A DNA stretch of 64,000 nt from Spisula solida. Its lineage: Eukaryota; Mollusca; Bivalvia; Venerida; Mactridae. The notes under the pieces were generated by a model. The model was not told the DNA's origin and did not search any database. It worked only from the letters and a program-made list of their open reading frames with translations. Below, one piece after another: positions 39,711 through 51,549 of this stretch. The position numbers and the translations under genes are program-made. The DNA lies in the NCBI GenBank assembly GCA_947247005.1, contig OX365952.1:31188222-31252221 (forward strand). The letters run 5' to 3'. How positions within the stretch are numbered: the stretch's first letter is position 1; each line of letters opens with the position of its first letter.

Positions 39711-40371
39711 AGTGACTGTACGATCATTTCTTCGGGAAATACACCTTGTATAATAATTCTAAATTTAACAAAAAAACATTTTTTTTTAATTTTTTTAGGT
39801 ACTGTTTATTAATGATACAGTTACCTGTGTTAAAAATGACAAAAAATGTAAATTTTAGTCAAAATGAACCCGGGGGTTCTTAATTGTATTTTAAAATAAC
39901 GAAATAAATATCATTTAAAGGGTAATTTTAATATCTGTAAGGATCCATTCGCACTAGCAAAGTGGTATAAAATATCTTCAAAATAGGCGATCTAGAAAAT
40001 TTTCTATTTCGTATAAAATAGCGCGATGTCATTTTGTGCGCCGGGTCAACGTTAGTGACTTTGTTTAGTCACCTGTTACTCTCGGACCGCGTATATGTTT
40101 TAGTTCATATCATTACAGCATGTAGAAAAAGGATTCCGAATTCTGATGGTATATAATTGGATTTACATGTATTTCGTTTAACCATGCGGGTTTTGTGACA
40201 ATAGTCCTGTTTATTTTTGAACGTCACACGTATCAACTAATGTGTAAGACATTAAAGATTACAGATCTTTTCGCACCTAAGAGTTTGCTTGTCTAGTTTT
40301 TTCGTTATTAAGAAAAACCTATGTTGCCCCTTCTTATTTCAATACAGAAATAAAAGCTCCGCGAGTCGCAA

Positions 40372-41725
40372 GTGTCGCCTGACGAAATGCAAATTTGTCA
40401 TGGAAAACTATCCAGTATTGGGCTACATATCAGACTCACAAGAGCTCTCTAGTCATCTGAACTAAAAACGACAAAGCGATGCTCTGGACAAAACTAGAGT
40501 TATGATTCTTGCGCACTGCACTTCATGTCACAGCAAAGAAACATGCATTCCTATTTTTGAGTCATTAATAGTTATGGTGACAAAGTTATGCCACGGACAA
40601 GAAATGCTTATAAAATCAATCGAAGGGAAAAAATTGAAAAATGGCACAAGGTAGAGTTACGTTTCTTGTGTACTGCACTTGGACTTTTGGTAAGAAACAT
40701 GCATACCAAGTTTCAAGTCATTCAACCTCATGGTGACAAAGTTATCCTCCGGACAAGAAATGCTCAAATTAAATCAATCTAAGGGAAATAATTCAAAAAC
40801 TATGACAGGTAGAGTTATGGTTCTTGCGCACTACACTCCGGCTTATTGCAAGAAACATGCCTATCAGTTCTTGAGTCATTTGAACGTTAGGTGACAAAGT
40901 TATGCTCCGGACAAGAAATGCTGTAATAAAATCAATCAAAGGGAAATAATTCAAAAACTATGACAGGTAGAGTTATGGTTCTTGCACACTGCACTTCGGC
41001 TAATTGCAAGAAACATGCATACCAAATCTAGAGTCATTTGAACTTAAGGTGACAAAGTTATGCTCCGGACAAGAAATGCTCAAATAAAATCAATCTAAGG
41101 GAAATAATTCAAAAACTATGACAGGTAGAGTTATGGTTCTTGCGCACTGCACTCCGGCTTATTGCAAGAAACATGCCTATCAATTCTTGAGTCATTTGAA
41201 CGTTAGGTGACAAAGTTATGCTCCGGACAAGAAATGCTGTAATAAAATCAATCAAAGGGAAATAATTCAAAAACTATGACAGGTAGAGTTATGGTTCTTG
41301 CACACTGCACTTCGGCTAATTGCAAGAAACATGCATACCAAATCTAGAGTCATTTGAACTTAAGGTGACAAAGTTATGCTCCGGACAAGAAATGCTCTAA
41401 TAAAATCAATCAAAGGGAAATAATTCAAAAACTATGACAGGTAGAGTTATGGTTCTTGCGCACTGCACTTCAGCTCATTGCAAGAAACATGCATACCAAA
41501 TCTAGAGTCATTTGAACTTAAGGTGACAAAGTTATGCTCCGGACAAGAAATGCTCAAATAAAATCAATCAAAGGGAAATAATTCAAAAACTATGACAGGT
41601 AGAGTTATGGTTCTTGCGCACTGCACTCCGGCTTATTGCAGGAAACATGCATACCAATTCTTGAGTCATTTGAACTTAAGGTGACAAAGTTATGCTCCGG
41701 ACAAGCAATTTGTGACGCCGCCGCC

Positions 41726-41767
<42 letters not shown>

Positions 41768-41803
41768 AAAGTAACACCTATATGTCGCCTTTTCAGGCGA
41801 CAC
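40372..41803 (+). mobile_element. Pearl/Helentron-type (HINE) non-autonomous element
   Basis: The features in order are GTGTCGCCTGA at 40372-40382, tandem core monomers of 158 bases, a CCG microsatellite (41715-41767), and a terminal hairpin TGTCGCC-TTTTCA-GGCGACA at 41783-41802. The hairpin includes TCAGGCGACAC, the exact inverse of the left motif, so the two form an 11-bp sub-terminal inverted repeat. A core of about 160 bases, a microsatellite and a 3' hairpin are the hallmarks of bivalve pearl elements, now grouped with Helentron-derived elements. It encodes no protein and would depend on Rep/Helicase supplied elsewhere. The exact outer ends are not defined. Confidence 0.75.
40421..41714 (+). 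repeat. 158-bp core monomer array, 8 copies, dimeric substructure
   Basis: GACAAAGTTATG occurs at 40579, 40735, 40893, 41051, 41209, 41367, 41525 and 41683, with spacing 156 and then exactly 158. Monomers near 40893 and 41209 share CCTATCA and GAACGTTAGG, while those near 41051 and 41367 share AATCTAGAGTCA and GAACTTAAGG. A 316-base dimer has therefore been duplicated. Confidence 0.92.
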
Positions 41804-41913
41804 AAAAATGAGCGCTATCGATTAACCACTTGAGGAGAAAATCCACATGTGTGTTTTTTCATTTTGATATAATTAGTATAATATCATTTGTGAAATGAAA
41901 TAGGTTTAAAATT

Positions 41914-42059
41914 CAGTGTAGCAATACCATGTGGCTATGATATCACTAAATGCTACAAATCCAAGACGAAGTTTGTCAAAATTTGCTTCGCTTCGATGAT
42001 ATTCGTCTTGGATTTGTAGCCTTTGTGATGTCAGCATCACTAACTATTGCTACACACTG
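41914..42059. mobile_element. Short GTGTAGCAATACC-family foldback
   Basis: A 146-base hairpin with arms starting CAGTGTAGCAATACCATGTG and including CTACAAATCCAAGACGAA, inverted as TTCGTCTTGGATTTGTAG. It lacks the interior of the 420-bp form. Confidence 0.7.
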
Positions 42060-42367
42060 AAATGGAACTGACGACATTAATATTAGAAAATATAAAAAAT
42101 GATTAGGCAAAATTTAATAGAAAACATAGTTTTACTTTTATCTTTCCATTAATTAGATTGGCTATTACTGCACTGATAGATACTGATAAGATTGCACCAA
42201 TTAATATATTTACTTGAATCAAGAGAGACTGACATTATTCTCGCAAGATTAAACTGACGGATCACAGACCTGTTCAATAAAGAGATATGACCATCATTAT
42301 ATCTGTCATTGTATGTGTGATTTTATACAGCCACAACGGGTCGTCATATTTGAACTTTTAAACATCG

Positions 42368-42445
42368 AACTAGGAAGACATTGCACCTAGGAAGACATTA
42401 CAACTAGGAAGACATTACAACTAGGAAGACATTACAACTGGGAAG
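42368..42445 (+). repeat. 17-bp tandem repeat
   Basis: Four to five units of GAAGACATTACAACTAG (with variants) lie just upstream of the mariner. Confidence 0.85.
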
Positions 42446-42917
42446 AAATTACGGAATAGAAAGATCAAGTTTCATTGACTTCAATCATTTAATATTAGAA
42501 AGCTATCTTCACTACTGCCTAAACTTGCCCAAGGTCTTCCGTAACTAACCCGGTCGTATATAGTGACTTGATTGTTATACATTCTTCCACTATCTCACCA
42601 AAGAACATACACAAATACATATCCCGTATTCTTTGATTCCACCAAGGGTTATTTTTTCCGATCGACCGGATTTTGGGTTGTGGACCAGAATGTTCCAATC
42701 AATATTGTTGACTGGCTTGCTTGTTGTCACGAATCACCCATATTGCGCCCTTTGTTTTCCCGATTAAGTCCTGATCGATAGACCATGGCGGGTGAAATAT
42801 TTTTGGGCACGTTTACCGGGGGCACAAGTACGCACAATTACGCGACACAGTCCTTATCGAGACACGATAATCACCGGGTTAAGTGAAAGTTGTTCGATGC
42901 TCTTTGGCCGATATGTA

Positions 42918-44255
42918 CGAGGGGTGTTCCATAAATAATGTCATCTATGCTTTATTTCGAGGAAATCGTGCAATTTATGCACAAAACCACCTCGTGTCGA
43001 TTGAGTGATCACTGGCTCGTGACACAGGTAAATACCTCGTCCACACGTTCACTGGCCTCGGTACAGTGTACATCGTTTCATAGCCTATTCGTTAGACTAT
43101 ACACAAAATGACAGGAAAACGAGTTGAAAATGTTCTTGAAATTAGGGCCTATATAAAAGGTAGGTCATTACTCGGCATAAAGGCTGTAGATATTGACCGC
43201 GAGGTGTGTGACATTTATGGGGAGGGCCAAATGTCTCACAGGACTGTTTGTAGGTGGGTAGCTAAATTTAGTGCTGGACAGCAGCAACTGAAGGATGCTG
43301 CTCGCCCAGGTCGTCCTGCAACAACTACGACCAAAGGTAACATAGAAAAAATCCGAAATATCCTCAAAAATGATGCTCGATTCACCGTAAGACAATTGGC
43401 TCGAATGACAAACTTGTCGTTAGCAAGAGTTCATGCAATTTTGAAGAAACACCTAAAAGTTAGAAAGATAAATGCAAGATGGATACCCCATTTGTTAACG
43501 GATGAGCAAAAGAAGACGCGTGTAACAATGGCAAAAATACTTCTCAAAATCTACCCAAAATATAGTACAAAGGCTTTTGATAATATAGTCACTGGTGATG
43601 AGACCTGTGTGTATTATTTTGAATCAAAGCGGAAGGTTTCCAACCGAATATGGGCCACTAAAAATGCCAGACGCCCAATTATTGCCAAACGAATACGAAC
43701 GGTAAAGAAGGTTTTGTATGCTATTTTTTTCACTAATAAGGGTCCAGCTATTCAAATCCCGGTGCCAAAAGGCAGAACGGTCACAGGCAAGTTCTATAAA
43801 AACGTTGTTCTGAGAAAATTGAAGAACTACTACAAAACTCGCCGCCCCAAAACAGGACTTAAGTATGTCCGACTTTTGCATGACAATGCACCCGCTCACA
43901 AGGCACGTATTGTGATTGACTTTTTGGAGTCAGAGAAGGTTACCGTCCTTCCGCGCCCTCCGTATCCGCCTGACTTGGCCCCCTGCGACTATTTTCTCTT
44001 TCCAAAACTTAAATATCATTTATCTGGAAGGAGATACAATTCGAGAAATGCCCTTGGATCTGCTGTTTATCAGTGTCTGATGGGTGTCCCCATTGACGAG
44101 TATGAAAAATGCTTCCAAAAATGGATTGACCGACTAAAAAGGTGTGTTCCGGCTGGCGGAGAGTATTTTGAAGGGCAGAGCAAATTAAAATGAACAAAAG
44201 CACTTCCGCTATATGAGCACCGATGCAAGTGACATTATTTTTGGAACACCCCTCG
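42918..44255 (+). mobile_element. Mariner transposon, complete
   Basis: A 1338-base element with 26-bp terminal inverted repeats, CGAGGGGTGTTCCA followed by (T/A)AAATAATGTCA, that differ at one position. It is flanked by TA at 42916-42917 and 44256-44257, the hallmark target duplication of the family. It contains one uninterrupted transposase frame in the same orientation. Intact ends plus an intact gene make it a candidate for an active or very recently active copy. Confidence 0.96.
43108..44193 (+). CDS. Mariner transposase (DD34D)
   Basis: 361 codons, the usual mariner length, starting at the first ATG after a 5' UTR of about 190 bases. The N-terminal 115 residues carry two helix-turn-helix regions (TVCRWVAKF near 46-54, and FTVRQLARMTNLS near 92-104) that would bind the inverted repeats. 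The WIPHLL linker motif is at 125-130, followed by TDEQK. The catalytic triad is Asp164 (TGDE), Asp259 (HDNAPAH) and Asp294 (YPPDLAPCDYF), with 34 residues between the last two, giving DD34D. The enzyme would cut and paste its own element and any MITE with matching ends. No stop, frameshift or missing catalytic residue is seen. The host-gene alternative is unlikely given the flanking inverted repeats and TA duplication. Confidence 0.96.
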   Translation: MTGKRVENVLEIRAYIKGRSLLGIKAVDIDREVCDIYGEGQMSHRTVCRWVAKFSAGQQQLKDAARPGRPATTTTKGNIEKIRNILKNDARFTVRQLARMTNLSLARVHAILKKHLKVRKINARWIPHLLTDEQKKTRVTMAKILLKIYPKYSTKAFDNIVTGDETCVYYFESKRKVSNRIWATKNARRPIIAKRIRTVKKVLYAIFFTNKGPAIQIPVPKGRTVTGKFYKNVVLRKLKNYYKTRRPKTGLKYVRLLHDNAPAHKARIVIDFLESEKVTVLPRPPYPPDLAPCDYFLFPKLKYHLSGRRYNSRNALGSAVYQCLMGVPIDEYEKCFQKWIDRLKRCVPAGGEYFEGQSKLK

Positions 44256-44275
44256 TAAGTTTGTGACTACGGTCC

Positions 44276-44456
44276 ATGCTAGGCTGCCAACCTCACGCTG
44301 CTAGGCTGCTAGGCTGCCAACTTCACGCTGCTAGGCTGCTAGGCTGCCAACTTCACGCTGCTAGGCTGCCAACTTCACGCTGCTAGGCTGCTAGGCCGCT
44401 AGCCTGCCAACTTCACGCTGCTAGGCTGCTAGGCCGCTAGCCTGCCAACTTCACGA
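44276..44456 (+). repeat. GCTGCTAGGCTGCCAACTTCAC tandem array
   Basis: An irregular array of CTGCTAGG and CTGCCAACTTCACG modules directly downstream of the mariner. Unit order varies, which is typical of a recently expanding minisatellite. Confidence 0.9.
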
Positions 44457-45595
44457 ACATGCCATATGTGTGTAGACGAATCGAAATATAATTCTATTGA
44501 ACTTCTATGAGAAAGCCTCTTTATTTACAAACATAATGAGTGATTGAGAACGCGAGTTAAGACAGATATGACATTGTCCAGAGAATTATTGCAAGAAAAG
44601 ATATTGATTCCGTCTTTTATTTCTTTTATTGTTCTTTGTGGTTAATTCTATCGATTATTCAACATTTCTTCGGTAATATTTCTCCTTAACTCCCAATTTA
44701 CATGTGGAAATAGTTCAGAATTTACAGAATTTTGAGCAGCTCTTCAAGAATGGCTGGCATTTCCTGTTAACTGTATTATAAGGACACCAGCACGGCGTTC
44801 ATTCGAAAATGATAAATCGACTCATGGACATTGACGGATTAAGTATTTCTTTATGGGCATATTGGCAGAAGATCTCAGAATTACATGTTCGCCAGAATGA
44901 GTGTTGCTTTCCTACTGTTAACGTTTGATAGTTACTGGTATTGTAACTTGATTTGAATCTCTGAGCGCCCCGTCTATGTCACAAGATAACACGATGCCTG
45001 TCGCCTGAGTCTTAGTACATATTTAAGCCAGACATTGGAAGAGTTGGATGACTCCCATAGAGACTGGACGGGCATCCAATGCCCGTCATGTGGCTCACAT
45101 AGAGACTGCTGCGTCACAGGATATTTATCCTGACTTGACTATACTTGAGGGATACTCGGTATTTATAAGGAATTGACCGGACGCAATATGTTTATCTATA
45201 TAATTGTAGATGCAAATCGTGAATTCAGTTAACCGATGGAAGTATTTAATTTTTGTTGCAAAAACATTGAACATATGGCACATATTGCCCATAGTCTAAT
45301 GGATTCGCTCAACCAATCTTCGACAAACAAATGGGTGGAGCTTCTTTGCTCTTTCGTCTGGTCAATTAATCTGTTGCATTGTAATTTAGGTAAAAAAATG
45401 TCCAATGGAAATGTTTTGTTCAATATGTTGCAGTTCGTCAGATCCTATCTGCTGATTTCTTGTACCAGCTTGTATCGTACACTACACACTTTATTTAAAT
45501 TATATGCAAGTTAACGAGCCTGCACGATTGAGAAACTCAAACTTGCTGTGATGTCGATGTTTTAGGTAGCATTGACTCTCAAACCTCTTAATTGG
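44457..45595. other. Anonymous DNA
   Basis: No gene was recognised. A small hairpin GACGGGCAT-CCA-ATGCCCGTC lies at about 45067-45087. A 92-codon open frame (45236-45514, plus strand) shows no domain. Confidence 0.4.
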
Positions 45596-46890
45596 CTGTC
45601 CTCTCTCGCACATACCCTCTCACCTCCTCTATATCCCATACACTCCATCGTACCCCCTCTTTCACCTTCTCTATATCCCATACTCTCAATCTCACCCCTC
45701 TCTCACTTCCTCTATATCCCATACTGTCCATTTAACCCCATCTTTCACCTCCTCTATATCCCATACTCTCCATCTCATCCCCTCTCTCACCTCCTCTATA
45801 TCCCATACACTCCATCTTACCCCCTCTTTCACCTTCTCTATATCCCATACTCTCCATCTCATCCCCTCTCTCACCTCCTCTATATCCCATACACTCCATC
45901 TTACCCCCTCTTTCACATCCTCTATATCCCATACTCTCTCCATCTCACCCCTCTCTCACCTCCTCTATATCCCCATACTCTCTCAATCTCACCCCCTCTC
46001 TCACCTTCTCTATATCCCATACTCTCTCCATCTCACTCCTCTCTCACCTTCTCTATATCCCATACTCTCTAAATCTCACCCCCTCTCTCACCTCCTCTAT
46101 ATCCCATACTCTCCACCTTACCCCTCTCTAACCACATCTATATCCCATACTCTCTCCATCTCACCCCCTCTCTCACCTCCTCTATATCCTATACTCTCCA
46201 CCTCACCCTCTCTCACCTCCTCTATATCACATACACTCCATCTTACCCCCTCTTTCACCTTCTCTTTATCCCATACTCTCTCCATCTCACCCCTCTCTCA
46301 CCACCTCTATATCCCATCCTCTCTCCATCTCACCCCCTCTCTCACATCCTCTATATCCTATACTCTCCACCTCATCCTCTCTTTCACCTCCTCTATATCC
46401 CATACACTCCATCTTACCCCCTCTTTCACATCCTCTATATCCCCATACTCTCTCCATCTCACCCCTCTCTCACCTCCTCTATATCCCATAATCTCTCCAT
46501 CTCACCCCCTCTGTCACCTCCTCTATATCCTATACTCTCCACCTCACCCTCTCTTTCACCTCCTGTATATCCCATACACTCAATCTTACCCCCTCATTCA
46601 CCTTCACTATATCTCATACTCTCTCCATCTCACCCCTCTCTCACCACCTCTATATCCCATACTCTCTCCATCTCACCCCTCTCTCACCTCCTCTATATCC
46701 TATACTCTCCACCTCATCCTCTCTTTCACCTCCTCTATATCCCATACTCTTCATCTCACCCCCTCTCTCACCTTCTCTATATCCCATACTCTCCATCTCA
46801 CCCCTCTCTCACCTCCTTTATATTCCATACTCACTCCATCTCACCCCCTCTCTCAGTTCCTCTTTATCCTATACTCTATCCATCTCACCC
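45596..46890 (+). repeat. 40-bp pyrimidine-rich minisatellite
   Basis: About 32 degenerate units of the form CTCTCACCTCCTCTATATCC, then CATACTCTCCATCTCACCCC. The plus strand is almost all pyrimidine except for the repeated ATATCCCATAC. The Tyr-Pro-rich open frame (45572-46072) is a repeat artefact. Confidence 0.95.
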
Positions 46891-47660
46891 CGTTGGTCGC
46901 AGCTGTTAGCTCGTTGGTCGCAGCTCTTAGGTCATTGGTTGGAACTCTTATATCGTATATGTTTACTAGTAGGTCGCAGCTCGTAGGTCGCCGCTCTTAG
47001 CTCGTTGGTGGCAGCTTTTAACTCATAGATGTTAGCTCGTCGGTCAGCTTTTGGCTTTTCGGTAGATGTTAGCTTGTAAATCGCAGCTTTTAGGTCGCGG
47101 GTTGGTTGTCGCAGTTTGATGTTTGTAGCTTTAAGCTCGTCGGTCGCAGCTTGGAGCTCGTAGTTAGCAGCTTGTAGCATGCAGCAGTTCGTATGTCGAA
47201 GCACGTAGGTCGCAGCTCTTAGCTCGTAGATAGCAGTTCTTATATATCTTAGCTCGTCGGTCGCAGCTCGTAGGTCGCTGCATTTAGGTCTCAGCTCTTA
47301 GCTGTTCATCTACCAAGTCATTTATTACTTAACAGTCAGCTCGTAGGTCGCAGCTCGTAACTCTTAGCTCGAAAGTCAAAGCTTCTGGCTGTATGTTTGG
47401 CTATATGCACTATGTTGTATTTAATGTCAATAAACTATATGTTAGGTTATGTATTGGTTTGTAGGTCTTAGTTCATAGGGCGCAACCCGTAGCTATTAAT
47501 TTTATCGTTGGTTGTTGGTGATAGGTCGCAACTCGTAGGTAGCTGATCTCGGCACAGTAGGTAGTAGGTCGCAGGCTGCAACTCGTTGCTCTTTGCTCGT
47601 ATGTCATAGCTCCTTGGTCGTAGGCGCAATTCGTAGTACATTAGCTTATGTTACTTTGTA
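46891..47660 (+). repeat. Degenerate GGTCGCAGCTCGTA repeat field
   Basis: Short units built from GTCGCAGCT(C/T), (C/T)TAG(C/G)TCGT and TAGGTCGCAG recur irregularly and fade out to the right. There is no fixed period. The 90-codon minus-strand frame here is an artefact. Confidence 0.8.
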
Positions 47661-48520
47661 TCGAATACATAGGTATAAGCACACTTAGCTCTTGCTAGAA
47701 GTTGGTATCACTTTGCTCGTATGTCGCAGGTTGTAGCCGTTTGGTAGATGTTTACTAGTATCGAATGCTTATAGCTATTAACTCGTAGCTCATTGTCAGT
47801 ATACCAGTATACGGAATGCATACAGATGCATAAGGTTACATACTTGTAGATTTAAGATGGTATATCTAATAGGGTAGTAAATTCCGGTATAAAAGTGATG
47901 TAAAACAATTTATTAAAAAATAACACACACATAATTTAAAACAATATTGTATAATATTATAATGGATGAGACAATTGATGCATGCTACCAAATTGCCTGG
48001 TGTGTCTAATCCCGCAAAAAATAGTTTAATCCTGCCAGCTTGCATGCCTGTTTGGTTTGAGATGTTGCGTTCATCTTGCGGCGTTAATATTTCCTACGAC
48101 AGTCGTAGGCTTGTCTTACAGCAGTTGCACGAAGCACCTGTGATTTCCACAACAAGTACGGTATCTCATAAAGTGATTGTTGATAGATGGACGGCTGCCG
48201 CAAGACTGAAGTGACGCAGGCTTCAAAGACAGAGGTGTTACTTGATAATCAAAAGCAAATCGAAATGCGCGGATAACGCCTTGTTTATGACTGGCGCCAA
48301 TAATAGCACAACCAGCACGATACCGGTAGACTTACTGTCATACCCCACATGATGGTCGTTTGTCTCATGGCTAAAACATTGTTACAAGAAAACCATTCAT
48401 GCAAAGCATCAAAGGTCGCCTCTGAATGGTGTAATTATACAAACGTATCTGAAAATGATTTTATTTATTGTTCCAATAATGTTAACTGCTAGAATTTGAA
48501 TTGTATTTGCCAATACAATT
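47661..48520. other. Anonymous DNA
   Basis: An 82-codon plus-strand frame (47966-48214) has no recognisable motif; it could be chance or an unrecognised exon. Nothing else is supported. Confidence 0.35.
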
Positions 48521-48728
48521 ATGTTAATACTCTTTAATGCATAACATTAGATGTCGATACCACATGTATGTCTGTAGACCAACAATAAATCTTTAATGTT
48601 AAATGTTACTTTTGACTTCAAAATATGTTAATACTCTTTAATGCATAACATTAGATGTAGACAACACATGTATGTCTATAGACCAACAATAAATCTTTAA
48701 TGTTAAATGTTACTTCTGACTTCAAAAT
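48521..48728 (+). repeat. 104-bp tandem duplication
   Basis: Two adjacent units beginning ATGTTAATACTCTTTAATGC at 48521 and 48625 differ at only a few positions (for example GATGTCGATACC versus GATGTAGACAAC). Confidence 0.9.
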
Positions 48729-50914
48729 AAATGAGTCATCTACTGGTTGTATCCAACTGTACTATAAAAATTCCAAGACCATCTTAAGTTTAGGTATTAA
48801 CCAAATAAATATACATATTTATGTACAATTTTATTGAACCTCACTACAGCCTTGGGAATCAAACCAATAGCAGTTGCGCTGTACATGCCAAGCTTTGATC
48901 TGTTTCGAACATTGTTCTATTGTTAAAATTCATCTGTGTAATTTCAAATGGCAATAACTTAGTCAATACTTGGTATGTTTTTTCATCAAGTAACTTCTCA
49001 TTTTCTGCATATAAGATTAGTGATTATTCTAGAACCACAAAAAGGCCAGGGTGCTGTGAAAAAAGGGCAGGGTGAAGAAAAGTTAGGGGGGTTTGAGGTA
49101 TGCTCCCTCAGAATTTTATTTTAAAAAATCGATCAAACTGGAGCATTCTAGGTGTCCTGAGGAACTTAAATGATACTGAAAAAGGACAGATTTTGAGGCA
49201 ATATCAACCCAAAATTTTCACCCATTATGCCAGCGCTGGCTTTCAATTAATCATTATTATGCCATTAAACATGCCAGAATAGGCAATTGTATCAAATAGA
49301 TGTTGATTCATGTGTACATGTATCAGTAAAAAGATTTAATTCATGAATGTGTTGTTTATTTTACACTATGCGACAATAAAAACAAACTAAAGTTTTTGTA
49401 AGGTACTCTTAAGACAAAGGAATTATTTTTCTAAGTTTTAGCAAGAAAGCTGTCGTTTTATTCTTTTAGGGGCAATAAATGCTGAATAAAGTTAACCTGA
49501 ACTGGTTGAACAACTCGAGTATTGTACTATCCTAATGGAAGTAGAAGGCTTTATTATTTTAAAATAATATTTTTCAATATTAAAATAAAGTCTATGTTTT
49601 GAAATATTCATTCAGTTTTTTATGGATTTGTACAATTTTCCCACAGGTGAACTTTAATTGACAATGTTTACCAAAAAAAATGATAAGCCGTCTGGAATGA
49701 ATGAAATTGTACTCTTAATTTTTACATGGCTGATATTGACGCCAAACCCCAAAGGAAATTATTCAGATTAAGACAAATTTGCTGGGTCAATCTAAACTGG
49801 TTGACTGACTGTTAAAGGCCCGGTGGTGGATAAATTTACATTCATAATTGGCATTATTTCTCTCATCATTTATGATTTAAACATATTAATTCAACATAAA
49901 TATTTCACAAACTATCATTCTTGAACACATCCGTCACCTGAATACGTTTTCAAAAAGAAATTGGTTGTACATCGTTTTTTGTTCATTATCCGGGTCCGGA
50001 CCGGACGGAACGGACTTTAATGTCAACGTTTAACGCGTGCGTAAACATTCACGTGGAGTCACTTTCGTTTTCGATTTTTCGAAAATACACGATGAAATTT
50101 CGTCTGCTACATTAAATCAAAGATCATACACACATCTATCGTATTCTTTGTTTATATTTATCGTAAATAAATGCATTTGGGACGCTAAATGCTGCGATGC
50201 TGCTGACAATATTTCATTCTCAAAGCATGGGCCGTGAAAATCAAACGGTAATTGTTGTGCTATATATAGAACATGGAACACGTTCAAAGTAAACAATACG
50301 TAAGAAAATTAATACGCTACTACGATAATAAATACGTAATTATTGATTTACACTAGTTGTCGTTATTACTTTTTAAAATGTTTATAAAAATGAGTTTTAG
50401 TGAACAATTATCATGACATGGTTTCATCTATTAAAATGTTAATGTTAAACAAACGACGCACTACTTTTTTCAACGACTAACTGCTGTGACGGTAGGTACG
50501 GCTTTTAACTGAACAGAAAAAAGAAGCTCCATGGCAAAAAAGAAAAAGCATTCCAATAGTAGCCTCCACTTCAGTGGAGGCGACGATAAAGCGCCTAATT
50601 AATTCTAAAAGGCCAAAGTGTACACTTGTCATTTGTTGTTGTTATGCTCGCTCGGCCGACCCAATCGTTATTGCGTGGCCATTCAGTTTTGTCCCTGTCA
50701 TATTGGCTAATGGCCTCAGTCAAGAAGAGACAGTTGTGAAATACAAGGAACCCAAGTGCGATAGCCTAACTCTCCGAATGCACTAATTAATTAATTAACG
50801 TGTCCTTCGCACAGCACCGATACACACGAAGATATTTGATTTTGCCGATTATTAAACTCAACCAGCCGATCTATTTTAAGACTACCAACTACATAAGTTT
50901 CTATATGTAAATAT
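48729..50914. other. Mostly anonymous DNA
   Basis: Around 49025-49270 a segment (GGGGGGTTTGAGGTATGCTCC, then CTCAGAATTTTATTTTA) resembles the interior of hAT-like MITEs such as the one at 2.7 kb, but no ends were found. The rest has no supported gene. The 3' end of the SH3BP2-like transcript may reach into this region. Confidence 0.35.
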
Positions 50915-51249
50915 CGCGTAGCAATACATCGTGCCTTTTGGCTACAGGTCCAAGATGAAATTTGCGAAATATACGCCACGCTAAGGGGAAAATTATTTGC
51001 TTTCCATGACATATGATATCTTTGTCCAGCACCTTGTAAAAACTTGGAAAATACAGGTTTCACAGCTTGCTGGAAAGAGCGGTAGAGCTACTGAAATAGA
51101 TCGTATATCTCATTGAAAGCAAATACCTTCCCCGGCGTATATTGCACGTAAATCGATTGAAAAATAAAATACTCATGGCCATTTTTGTTCTCCAAGTTAA
51201 GCAAATTTCTTGGACCTGTAGCCAAAAGTCACGTGGTATTGCTACACTG
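50915..51249. mobile_element. GTGTAGCAATACC-family foldback MITE near the gene's 3' end
   Basis: Left end CGCGTAGCAATACATCGTG, right end GTCACGTGGTATTGCTACAC, with long inverted arms. TAAATAT flanks both sides (50908-50914 and 51250-51256). It lies 154 bases beyond the stop codon of the SH3BP2-like gene and could form part of its 3' UTR. Confidence 0.8.
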
Positions 51250-51402
51250 TAAATATAGAACGTGACCATAATTATATTGTGTGTTTGGTCAGAGACGGAT
51301 GGCGATGTTACTTTTCTCACACGAAGACACCGTGCTGTCACAATGTTATCAAGATCAGTAGATGACACAATCATTGCTACATGACGATAAATACAGTACA
51401 TC

Positions 51403-51549
51403 TCATTGGTTTTTATAACGTGGGTCCGTCACAGAATATGCCATATATAGCTTTGTACTTTTCTTTGGTAATGGCTCGTTTATGTAATTCCGTATTAAAG
51501 CTTCCAAAGAGACAAAATAATCGTCATTATTTATAGTCATTTCACCATC
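51403..51549 (-). CDS. SH3BP2: SH3BP2-like terminal exon: SH2 C-terminal half and stop
   Basis: Acceptor GATTTCAG, 147 bases including TGA. Encodes DGEMTINNDDYFVSLEAL and continues through the SLEALIRNY helix to a short tail ending RYKNQ. The Y/F-x-S-L-x-x-L-I-x-x-Y pattern is the second SH2 helix. Confidence 0.9.
   Translation of the reverse strand, partial: DGEMTINNDDYFVSLEALIRNYINEPLPKKSTKLYMAYSVTDPRYKNQ

Larger units (their letters stand above)
37848..39831. mobile_element. Inverted-repeat-bounded element containing a minisatellite
   Basis: The sequence ACAGGTAACTGTATCATT plus AATAAA at 37849 recurs inverted at 39804-39830, and a further inverted copy lies at 37950-37977. Either this is a 130-bp foldback (37848-37977) with a separate relative at 39.8 kb, or a single 2-kb element with these ends. 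A truncated MITE and the 31-bp minisatellite lie inside. No target duplication was identified. Confidence 0.45.

Noticed and set aside
41605..41833. Poly-Ala frames at about 41.7 kb
   Set aside because: They are products of the CCG microsatellite of the pearl/HINE element.
45572..46072. 166-codon Ser/Pro/Tyr-rich frame
   Set aside because: It lies within the 40-bp minisatellite and has no support as a gene.
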